DNA from: an uncultured Porphyromonadaceae bacterium
Lineage (GTDB): Bacteria > Bacteroidota > Bacteroidia > Bacteroidales > Muribaculaceae
DNA: 9,439 nt
Direction: 5' to 3'
Assembly: GCA_947166165.1 (NCBI GenBank)
Contig: CAMVDK010000116.1
Location: forward strand, 1 to 9,439
Below, one piece after another: positions 1 through 5,028 of this stretch (position 1 is the first letter of the stretch; each line of letters opens with the position of its first letter). The notes beneath the pieces are model-generated. The model did no database searches. It saw nothing but the letters and a program-made list of their open reading frames with translations, and had not been told where the DNA came from. Position numbers and translations under genes: made by a program.

Positions 1-1
1 T

Positions 2-139
2 AGCGGGCTACGGTTCAAGCAGTTGAGACAAAAGATGCCAGCAAGCTGGCCCAAGGCGGCCAAAACCATTCATTACTTTTTTGCAATTTATAGAACCCAC
101 CTTCAGTTGGCGTTATTCATGGTTGGGGACAACAAGTAG
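2..139 (+). CDS. C-terminal end of a possible transposase (partial)
   Basis: This frame is open from the left edge of the window for 45 codons and stops at TAG 137-139; the other two forward frames contain stops early. The peptide has a basic start (FKQLRQKMPASW) and ends in a Tyr/Phe-rich, helix-like tail (YFFAIYRTHLQLALFMVGDNK without its first residues), which reads like real protein and resembles the C-terminal tails of DDE transposases in Bacteroidetes. That family assignment is from memory of the style of sequence; no catalytic residue lies in the window. The non-coding, lower-GC DNA that follows would fit the 3' flank of an insertion sequence. It could equally be the end of an unrelated gene. 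A 6-bp inverted repeat (37-42 with 45-50) lies inside the frame. Confidence 0.4.
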   Translation, partial: SGLRFKQLRQKMPASWPKAAKTIHYFFAIYRTHLQLALFMVGDNK

Positions 140-187
140 ATAGTTCCCAAAAAAAACTTTTCGTTGAATTCAGTTGCTTGTGAATGA

Positions 188-221
188 TTGTCCTTGATTG
201 TCACAAGTTGTCCTTCATTGT
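188..221. repeat. Two 14-bp direct repeats, 20-bp period
   Basis: TTGTCCTTGATTGT at 188-201 recurs as TTGTCCTTCATTGT at 208-221 with a single mismatch, exactly 20 bp (about two helical turns) apart. A short inverted repeat CTTGTG (177-182) / CACAAG (202-207) overlaps the first copy. Same-face spacing is what a dimeric DNA-binding protein or a recombinase accessory site would show. With only two copies the role is unknown. Confidence 0.5.
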
Positions 222-321
222 TTGATTCTGTAGACATAGGTGGCTGGAGCGCAGACACGGTGTTTTGCAGGTGTCCACGCTTTCTGCAGCCCCTTTATAA
301 AGTCGGTCAAGACCAGAAAAA

Positions 322-409
322 AGAACGCTGGCACGAGTTTTCACAAATTCGTGCCAGCTGATTTTAGAGTATGAGAAAATTTACTTTATAAGGCATATTG
401 CTCATTGCA
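322..409 (-). ncRNA. Candidate small RNA (promoter-to-terminator unit)
   Basis: A leftward Bacteroidetes promoter (415-445) predicts a start near 405-411, and a strong hairpin followed on this strand by a T-run ends at about 320, giving a transcript of roughly 90 nt with no gene of normal length in it. Inside is a 13-codon frame, ATG 405-403 to TAA 366-364, encoding MSNMPYKVNFLIL; its ATG would be almost at the 5' end of the transcript. The unit could be an independent small RNA, a leader peptide with terminator whose downstream gene has been lost, or chance. It rests only on promoter and terminator matches, with no family match. Confidence 0.3.
327..358 (-). terminator. Strong hairpin with T-run on the minus strand
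   Basis: GCTGGCACGA (327-336) pairs perfectly with TCGTGCCAGC (349-358). The stem continues through one G-T and three A-T pairs (337-340 with 345-348), leaving a 4-nt loop at 341-344, so the stem is 14 bp. Reading the minus strand, the stem is followed by GTTCTTTTTTC (rc of 316-326), a textbook intrinsic terminator tail. On the plus strand the tail is TGATTTTAG, so weak termination in that direction, for example after the gene ending at 139, is also possible. Confidence 0.55.
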
Positions 410-414
410 CGCCG

Positions 415-445
415 CAAAGATAATACATTTTCGCTAAACCGCAAA
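415..445 (-). promoter_or_regulatory. Leftward Bacteroidetes promoter (-33/-7)
   Basis: On the minus strand TTTG (445-442) is followed by 19 nt and then TATCTTTG (422-415), a full match to the Bacteroidetes housekeeping promoter TTTG-N19-21-TAnnTTTG. Transcription would start about 4-10 nt further left and run into the hairpin at 327-358. Confidence 0.6.
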
Positions 446-661
446 ATTTTTGGCAAAAAAATTGCAGAATTCGGTCGATTCCTTTCGGATATTAACTTTC
501 GCGTAGCCTCGTGGCGCCGGTGTGGGCCAGGATGATAACTCAATTTTCGGTGTTACGAACGTTTTACAGTCCTACCTATTGATATAAGTGCCGAAAACGA
601 GGACAAATAATACTGAAACAAGTAGTTTTGAGCCACATAGGCAATATTTGTGGGCAAATAA

Positions 662-694
662 TTTGGAATTATCTCGCTGAATGAACTACATTTG
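662..694 (+). promoter_or_regulatory. Promoter of the HTH gene
   Basis: TTTG at 662-665, a 21-nt spacer, then TACATTTG at 687-694 match the Bacteroidetes promoter. The predicted start near 698-702 gives a leader of about 40 nt before the ATG at 741. No Shine-Dalgarno sequence precedes that ATG, as is common in this phylum. Confidence 0.62.
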
Positions 695-740
695 CAATCC
701 GAAAATTCAAGAATGTTATTCTGACCCCTAATTATATGAT

Positions 741-962
741 ATGAGCAACCCCAAAATTGAACTCACCGCGAGAGAACTTGAGGTGTTGAATATGCTGTCC
801 TTGGGCTTCAGCAGCAAGGAAGTTGCCGCCAAGTTGTTTATCTCACCGAACACAGTTGAGTACCACCGCAAACAGTTGCTGCGTAAGACCAACTCTCGCA
901 ATGCTGCTGAGCTCATCGGAAATGCCTTCCGCATGCGCTTGCTCACACTCGACAGTGATTAA
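741..962 (+). CDS. Stand-alone LuxR-type HTH DNA-binding protein
   Basis: A 73-residue protein made almost entirely of one GerE/LuxR C-terminal helix-turn-helix domain (about residues 7-62). It opens with LTARELEVLNML, continues with the recognition-helix signature SSKEVAAKLFISPNTVEYHR, and ends with the usual RKTNSRNAAELI scaffold helix. The typical N-terminal receiver or ligand-binding domain is absent. The frame is closed by a TAA at 729-731, so this is the full length and not a mis-called fragment of an intact upstream gene. It has its own promoter at 662-694. By family it should bind DNA as a dimer; with no sensor domain it is either constitutively active, controlled by its level, or works with a partner. 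It may be a relic of a longer regulator. Targets are unknown; the neighbouring operon is convergent and not an obvious target. Confidence 0.85.
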   Translation: MSNPKIELTARELEVLNMLSLGFSSKEVAAKLFISPNTVEYHRKQLLRKTNSRNAAELIGNAFRMRLLTLDSD

Positions 963-1021
963 CCGTTCTCGGCACATCGCGCTGCCCTTTCGGCAGCCGA
1001 ATTGCTGAACCTGTTTCCATC

Positions 1022-1071
1022 ATTAGCCTCTTTCAATGCCCTGGAATGGCCGGGGAGTGGAAGGGGCTAAT
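1022..1071. terminator. Long hairpin between convergent genes
   Basis: Fourteen contiguous pairs join 1022-1035 to 1058-1071 (two of them G-T). After a 3x2 internal loop, six more pairs join 1039-1044 to 1050-1055 around the loop AATGG. The hairpin lies in the 114-nt gap between the HTH gene ending at 962 and the leftward operon ending at 1077, so it could stop both transcripts. Neither side carries a good T-run (plus side TATTGCTATTG, minus side GATGGAAAC), so classical intrinsic termination is doubtful; it may protect 3' ends. A lesser 6-bp hairpin lies at 981-997. Confidence 0.42.
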
Positions 1072-1076
1072 TATTG

Positions 1077-1883
1077 CTATTGCTGTCGGCTCATGGTGGT
1101 CGAGAGCGAAGTGGAGCGGCGCAGCAGCGGTGTGGTGAGGCGGTGGCGGCCCACGCGGTATTTGATGGCGTGGTTGGGGCAGGAGGCGGCGCAGTTCAGG
1201 CACATCACGCACCGGCTGTGGTCGATGGTGTGCTGCACGGCGCTCACGCAGCTGGCCTTGCATTCCCGCTCACAAGCGCCGCAGGCCACACACAGGTCGG
1301 GGTCGATGTCGAACTGCATGAGCGAGAACTGGCTCACGCCGCCCAGCACGGTGCCCACGGGGCAGATGGTGTTGCAGAAAGAGCGTCCGCCGCGCCAGGC
1401 CATCCAGCACGCGGCGGCGAGCACCAGGGCTGTGCCCAGGGCCATGCCGCCCAGCAGCGGCTGCCACCAGGGGGCTTGCCGTGCCGTGGCGGCGGCAAGC
1501 GTGGTGGCGTTATTATATAAGGTGGTGGGGTCGCACAGCAGACCTATGCGCTGGTAGCCGGAGGTGTCGCTGGTCACACTCACCACCAGTAGCAACAGCG
1601 TGATGGCGCGCAACCGCCAGTTGCCATATTCGAAGCGATAGTATCCGCGGCCGCGGTGGCTGGCGCGCTTGTGCAGCCAAGCCACGGCATCTTGCAGCGT
1701 GCCCAGCGGACAGGCCGACGAGCAGTAGACGCGCCCCAGCAGCAGCGTGGCGGCCAGCCATACCGACACCGCGCCGAGCGCCAGGCTCATCACGTCGATG
1801 GTGAGCAGATAGTGCCGTGGGGCCGTGCTGCCCAACCAAATGAGCGCGGTGGTGACGATGCGTATGCGACGCAAAATTTTCAT
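1077..1883 (-). CDS. NapH-like membrane protein with two 4Fe-4S clusters
   Basis: A 268-residue polyferredoxin-type membrane protein. Hydrophobic segments lie near residues 8-20, 31-50, 92-104 and 145-162. Two membrane-proximal CxxxCP motifs (C54/C58 and C170/C174) are typical of the NapH/RdxA/CcoG group. The C-terminal third holds two ferredoxin motifs, CxxCxxCxxxC at 198-208 and CxxCxxCxxxCP at 225-236, each expected to bind one 4Fe-4S cluster on the cytoplasmic side. In the family such proteins pass electrons between quinol and soluble or periplasmic partners; the partner here is unknown. It begins only 8 nt after the TonB-like stop codon, so it is almost certainly the last gene of that operon. 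The second motif carries an unusual extra Cys (C212) after the normal four. At 268 residues it is shorter than CcoG/RdxA-type proteins and has no extra periplasmic domain. Its polar, Ser/Thr/Arg-rich tail (244-268) shows no motif. Confidence 0.82.
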   Translation of the reverse strand: MKILRRIRIVTTALIWLGSTAPRHYLLTIDVMSLALGAVSVWLAATLLLGRVYCSSACPLGTLQDAVAWLHKRASHRGRGYYRFEYGNWRLRAITLLLLVVSVTSDTSGYQRIGLLCDPTTLYNNATTLAAATARQAPWWQPLLGGMALGTALVLAAACWMAWRGGRSFCNTICPVGTVLGGVSQFSLMQFDIDPDLCVACGACERECKASCVSAVQHTIDHSRCVMCLNCAASCPNHAIKYRVGRHRLTTPLLRRSTSLSTTMSRQQ

Positions 1884-1891
1884 TCCATTGT

Positions 1892-2728
1892 TTATGGGTA
1901 GAGGCTATAGGTGATGGTTCCTATGCCTTCGGAGGAACTTCCTTTTGCAACAGAGAATCTACATTCTCTAGCAGCCTTTTCACATCGACGACGAAGATCT
2001 ATATCTCCCCATGCAGCACCTGTACCTGAAATAGCTTGTGCCGAAACAACTCTTCCATCAGAAGCAATTCTAACTTTAACGTTAACAGTACCATAATGCT
2101 GGCTATGTGTTGTTTCCCAATGAGCGAGTGTATATCCCTGAGTTCCTTTAAAAGGTCCAGGTTTACCACTCACTGTCCCCTGGTTGGCATTGCCGTTGGG
2201 ATTGCCTTGCTTGGCTTTTCCATTGCCTGTCGACTTGCCGAAGGCGTCTTTCACGCGGTCGGGCTTGGGCTTGGCTTCTTCGGCGCGCTTCACTTTAGGC
2301 TGCTGTTTCTCGGCGGTCTTGGGTGTCTCGACGGCAGGGCCGGTTTTCTTGGACTTCTCTTCCTTGGGTTTCTCCTTCACCTTCATGGGCGAAGGCTCCT
2401 TGGCGGCCACTGGTGGCGGGGTCTGCTTGGCGGGCTCGCCGGCGTCTTCAAGGTCGTCGCCTTCCACGTTGGGTTCCGGCTCGATGTTCTCGGCCGTCTC
2501 GGGCTCGGCGTTGTCGACCTGTTCGCTCTCGGTGGGCTCGGGCGTGTCGCCGAGCATGACGTATTCGCCACCGAAGAGGATGCTGTCCTGCTTGAGCTCG
2601 ACTTGTTCGGGCTCGTCGGGGGGCCACTGGTAGCGCATTCCGCACGACACCATGATGCCGAGCGTGAGCAGCAGGATGAGCAGCGTGATCACTGCCGCTA
2701 TGATTTGGTTTCTGCGTTCGTTGTCCAT
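1892..2728 (-). CDS. TonB/TolA-like energy-transducing envelope protein
   Basis: A 278-residue protein with the architecture of TonB: one N-terminal membrane anchor (residues 9-29) after a short charged cytoplasmic tip, a long periplasmic linker, and a small alpha/beta C-terminal domain (about 193-278) with the TonB-like strand GTVNVKVRIASDGRVVSAQ and final strand GTITYSL. The linker is split into an acidic Pro/Glu block (38-98), a basic Lys/Pro block (about 101-162) and a Gly/Asn-rich hinge (163-190). It lies 21 nt downstream of exbD and 8 nt upstream of the 4Fe-4S gene. By family it would be driven by the ExbB-ExbD proton channel to act on the outer membrane or cell wall; whether it serves TonB-dependent transporters or a Tol-type envelope role cannot be told. 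The DNA coding for the C-terminal domain (about 1905-2165) is strikingly A/T-rich relative to the rest of the gene. The ATG at 2728 starts just before the anchor. Confidence 0.82.
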   Translation of the reverse strand: MDNERRNQIIAAVITLLILLLTLGIMVSCGMRYQWPPDEPEQVELKQDSILFGGEYVMLGDTPEPTESEQVDNAEPETAENIEPEPNVEGDDLEDAGEPAKQTPPPVAAKEPSPMKVKEKPKEEKSKKTGPAVETPKTAEKQQPKVKRAEEAKPKPDRVKDAFGKSTGNGKAKQGNPNGNANQGTVSGKPGPFKGTQGYTLAHWETTHSQHYGTVNVKVRIASDGRVVSAQAISGTGAAWGDIDLRRRCEKAARECRFSVAKGSSSEGIGTITYSLYP

Positions 2729-2749
2729 GGCTGTGGTGGCTGTGTTGGG

Positions 2750-3247
2750 TTAGATGGAGGCTGCCTGCGGCTCAGGAGCGGTGGCGGGTTCAGACTCGTC
2801 GGCCGGGCCGGGGGGGGCGTAGGTGGGCGAGGCCGGTTTGGTGGCCAGCACAATCTTCACCCCCACTTGCGACCCCTTGCTCAGGATGTCGACAATCTTG
2901 CCGTAGGGCACCACCTCGTCGGCATAGAGTGCGACAAACTCGTCGGGGTTGGCGGCCTTGAGCGCGGTCATGAACCCCTCGAGCTGGTCGGCGGGCAGCG
3001 GCATGGGCTCGGCTTGCGTGGAGCCGTCGTCCTGGGTGGTGTACATGTTCATGTCCTTGTCGATGTAGATGCGCGTGGTGGGCTTGAGGGCCGTCTGCTG
3101 GCTGCTCTGCGGCAGGTTCACCTCGAGTGCCGACGGGAACACGAACGTGGAGGTGACCATGAAGAAGATGAGCAGCAGAAAGATGACGTCGGTCATCGAG
3201 GCCATGCTGAACATCGACAACGTCTGGTGTTGTCTCTTGAGTGCCAT
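2750..3247 (-). CDS. exbD: ExbD/TolR-family biopolymer transport protein
   Basis: A 165-residue ExbD/TolR protein: short cytoplasmic N-terminus, a single membrane helix (about 19-38) that begins with the invariant aspartate D20 in the context SMTDVIFLLLIFFM, and a periplasmic domain with the family signature VALYADEVVPYGKIVDIL (about 105-122) followed by GVKIVLATKP. D20 is the proton-carrying residue equivalent to D25 of E. coli ExbD. A Pro/Glu/Ala-rich tail (about 139-165) extends past the usual domain. It starts 13 nt after exbB and ends 21 nt before the TonB-like gene, so the three are surely co-transcribed. ExbD helices sit inside the ExbB pentamer and couple proton flow to the TonB-like partner. 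TolR is the alternative name; no other Tol gene is in the window. Confidence 0.9.
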   Translation of the reverse strand: MALKRQHQTLSMFSMASMTDVIFLLLIFFMVTSTFVFPSALEVNLPQSSQQTALKPTTRIYIDKDMNMYTTQDDGSTQAEPMPLPADQLEGFMTALKAANPDEFVALYADEVVPYGKIVDILSKGSQVGVKIVLATKPASPTYAPPGPADESEPATAPEPQAASI

Positions 3248-3260
3248 AGTGGTCGCTGGT

Positions 3261-4019
3261 TTATTTGGCCGGCTCGTTGAGCAGGTCCATGAATTCCATA
3301 GTCTTGCCCTCGAGCTTGTTCATCACCTTGTTGACGCGCGAGGTGAGGTAGTTGTAGGCAAACAGTGCGATGATGCCCACCACCAGTCCGGCCACGGTGG
3401 TGACCAGCGCCTGATAGATGCCGCTGGCCAGGATGGTGACGTTGCTCTGGCTGCCGGCGCTGGCGAGCTGGAAGAAGGCCTGCACCATGCCGGTCACGGT
3501 GCCCAGGAAGCCAATCATGGGTGCTCCGGCGGCGGTGGTGGCCAGCCAGGTGAATCCCTTTTCGAGTTTGGCCACTTCCATGTTGCCCACGTTCTCGATG
3601 GTGACCAGCACGTCGTTCATGGGCCGTCCGATGCGGGTCACTCCCTTCTCAATCATGCGTGCGTAGGGGGCCTTGGTGGACTTGCACAGGGCCATGGCGT
3701 TGTCGATTTCGCCGTTGTGGATGAAATTCTTGATTTTCTCCATGAAGGCGGTGTCGGTGCGCGAAGCGCTGCCGATGGCCAGCAGGCGCTCGAAGAAGAT
3801 GTAGATGCTCACCAGCGCCAGCAGCGCCAGCGGAATCATGAGCCATCCACCGGCCATGGTGAGGTCCCACACCGAGAGCTCTTTCACAATCGGTTCGGCG
3901 GCGGGAGCCGCGGCCGGCGCTGCCTGCGCGGCGGCAGTGGTCAGGGTGTCGGCAACTTGGCCGGCGGCGCTGTCGAGCGCCGTGCCAACTTGCGCAAGAA
4001 TCAAGTTGAAGGGTGTCAT
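3261..4019 (-). CDS. exbB: MotA/TolQ/ExbB proton channel protein
   Basis: A 252-residue ExbB/TolQ family protein. Residues 1-50 form an Ala/Pro-rich N-terminal extension, probably periplasmic. Three membrane helices follow at about 56-77, 162-185 and 198-225. The family signature GAPMIGFLGTVTGMVQAF (165-182) lies in the second helix, and a cytoplasmic loop of about 85 residues joins helices 1 and 2. The long N-terminal extension is found in several ExbB proteins and is absent from TolQ, which favours ExbB. It heads a tight cluster (13 nt to exbD) and follows pdxJ after a 100-nt gap. No good promoter was found in that gap, so read-through from pdxJ is likely. The protein assembles as a pentamer in the inner membrane and conducts protons with ExbD. 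Confidence 0.9.
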   Translation of the reverse strand: MTPFNLILAQVGTALDSAAGQVADTLTTAAAQAAPAAAPAAEPIVKELSVWDLTMAGGWLMIPLALLALVSIYIFFERLLAIGSASRTDTAFMEKIKNFIHNGEIDNAMALCKSTKAPYARMIEKGVTRIGRPMNDVLVTIENVGNMEVAKLEKGFTWLATTAAGAPMIGFLGTVTGMVQAFFQLASAGSQSNVTILASGIYQALVTTVAGLVVGIIALFAYNYLTSRVNKVMNKLEGKTMEFMDLLNEPAK

Positions 4020-4025
4020 TTTGCA

Positions 4026-4050
4026 GTTATGAGTTACAAGGTTATGAGTT
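4026..4050. repeat. 10-bp direct repeat in the exbB leader
   Basis: GTTATGAGTT occurs at 4026-4035 and 4041-4050, a 15-bp period, directly upstream of the exbB start codon (read leftward as AACTCATAAC twice). The rest of the pdxJ-exbB gap (4051-4119) is extremely G/C-rich with only a weak 5-bp hairpin. A poor promoter-like TAACCTTG read leftward lies within the repeat. Role unknown. Confidence 0.4.
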
Positions 4051-4119
4051 GCAGTGTGATGGGGCGGGTGGCAGGGCGGGCGCAGCGGCGCGGGCGGCGG
4101 CCACCGCCGTCGGGTGGTT

Positions 4120-4839
4120 CTATCCGTTGTTCAGGGCGTTTTTGTAGGCCTTGATGGTGGCTTCGAGGCCCATGTAGAGCGCGTCGGCAATGAGCTGGTG
4201 GCCAATCGACACCTCGCTCAGGTGCGGAATGTGCTGGTGGAAGTAGGGCAGGTTGTCGAGGCTCAGGTCGTGGCCGGCGTTGAGGCCGAGTCCCACCTGG
4301 TGGGCCACTTCGGCAGCGGCCACATAGGGTGCGATGGCCCGCTGGGGGTCGGCGGCAAACTGCTCGGCGTAAGGCCCGGTGTAGAGCTCCACGCGGTCGG
4401 TGCCTGTGCGGGCGGCCTGGCGGATGTTGTCGAGGTCGGTGCCCACGAAGATGCTCACGCGTATGCCGGCCTCGTGCAGGCGGTCCACCACGCCGGTGAG
4501 GAATTCCAGGTTGGGGGCCACGTCCCATCCGGCCGACGACGTGAGTGCGTCGGGCGCGTCGGGAACGAGCGTCACCTGAGTGGGCTTGGCGAGCAGCACG
4601 AGCTCCAGGAAGTCGTCGCTCGGATACCCCTCGATGTTGAATTCGGTGCGCACCAGCGGCCTCAGGGCAAACACATCGCTGCGGCGGATGTGCCGCTCGT
4701 CGGGGCGGGGATGCACAGTGATGCCGTCGGCCCCAAAGCGCTCGCAGTCGGTGGCTACCGTTTCCACACAGGGCACATTGCCACCGCGCGCGTTGCGCAG
4801 CGTGGCGATTTTATTCACATTTACACTCAGGTTGGTCAT
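4120..4839 (-). CDS. pdxJ: Pyridoxine 5'-phosphate synthase
   Basis: PdxJ condenses 3-amino-2-oxopropyl phosphate (from PdxA) with 1-deoxy-xylulose 5-phosphate to make pyridoxine 5'-phosphate in the DXP-dependent vitamin B6 pathway. The 239-residue TIM-barrel protein matches the family's usual length. Visible signatures are VNVNKIATLRNARGGN (residues 6-21), GADGITVHPRPDERHI with catalytic H43, FNIEG with E70, ELYTGPYA with E151, and LNAGHDL with H190. The frame could be extended to 5070, but that would run into nadK; the ATG at 4839-4837 gives the family N-terminus and lies behind an A/T-rich leader, so it is chosen. It is divergent from nadK across 189 nt and upstream of exbB by 100 nt. All key residues are present, so it should be active. 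Confidence 0.95.
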   Translation of the reverse strand: MTNLSVNVNKIATLRNARGGNVPCVETVATDCERFGADGITVHPRPDERHIRRSDVFALRPLVRTEFNIEGYPSDDFLELVLLAKPTQVTLVPDAPDALTSSAGWDVAPNLEFLTGVVDRLHEAGIRVSIFVGTDLDNIRQAARTGTDRVELYTGPYAEQFAADPQRAIAPYVAAAEVAHQVGLGLNAGHDLSLDNLPYFHQHIPHLSEVSIGHQLIADALYMGLEATIKAYKNALNNG

Positions 4840-4935
4840 TAATTTGTTTGATTTTATAATCGATATATTAACGCGGATTGCGCTTTTTATTGTACTTTTG
4901 CAATGCGAAATCTGACTGGGTTTCCGCATAGCGAG

Positions 4936-4943
4936 CAAAGTTA
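4936..4943 (-). promoter_or_regulatory. Probable -7 box for pdxJ
   Basis: Read leftward, 4943-4936 is TAACTTTG, a perfect TAnnTTTG box. The expected -33 position is only T-rich, without a clear TTTG. Transcription would start near 4930, leaving an A/T-rich leader of about 90 nt before the pdxJ ATG at 4839. It may drive the whole five-gene leftward cluster. Confidence 0.5.
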
Positions 4944-4969
4944 GTGCGATTTCGTGGAATAAAAAAGTA

Positions 4970-4977
4970 AATCTTTG
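4970..4977 (+). promoter_or_regulatory. Possible -7 box for nadK
   Basis: AATCTTTG differs from TAnnTTTG only at its first base and would place the nadK start about 45 nt upstream of its ATG. A perfect box, TACTTTTG, lies further upstream at 4893-4900 and would give a leader of about 120 nt. Neither has a clear -33 element, so which is used is open. Confidence 0.35.
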
Positions 4978-5028
4978 CAAAAACGGCGAAAAGCCGCGTT
5001 TTTTGCGAACTCTTAACGCTCCGCAACA

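Larger units (their letters stand above)
140..740. other. 601-nt non-coding region between gene end and HTH gene
   Basis: No frame of gene-like length or composition is visible here on either strand. The region is visibly A/T-richer than the genes to the right. It contains, in order, two 14-bp direct repeats (188-221), a perfect 10-bp inverted repeat extended to a 14-bp stem (327-358), a leftward promoter match (415-445) and the rightward promoter of the HTH gene (662-694). Nothing recognisable was found in 450-660. A transposon end may lie in this region, but I could not identify terminal inverted repeats or a target duplication. Confidence 0.6.

Noticed and set aside
251..291. Small inverted repeats (GACAC/GTGTC, GCAG/CTGC) in the left intergenic region
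   Set aside because: Stems of 4-5 bp with long loops are expected by chance.
1903..1927. Bulged 8-bp hairpin near the 3' end of the TonB-like gene
   Set aside because: Short, inside coding DNA and without a T-run; it lies at the edge of the A/T-rich patch but I cannot argue for a role.
1905..2165. Diversity-generating retroelement variable region as the cause of the composition change
   Set aside because: No reverse transcriptase or template repeat is visible, and the change is broad codon usage and not adenine-targeted variation.
2036..3280. 414-codon open frame on the plus strand opposite the TonB-like and exbD genes
   Set aside because: It is a G/C-driven shadow of leftward genes that have clear family motifs; its own peptide is low-complexity Gly/Leu/His/Arg with no domain.
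3069..4154. 361-codon plus-strand frame opposite exbB and exbD
   Set aside because: Antisense to well-supported genes, with His/Gly/Val-rich content typical of complementary-strand reading.
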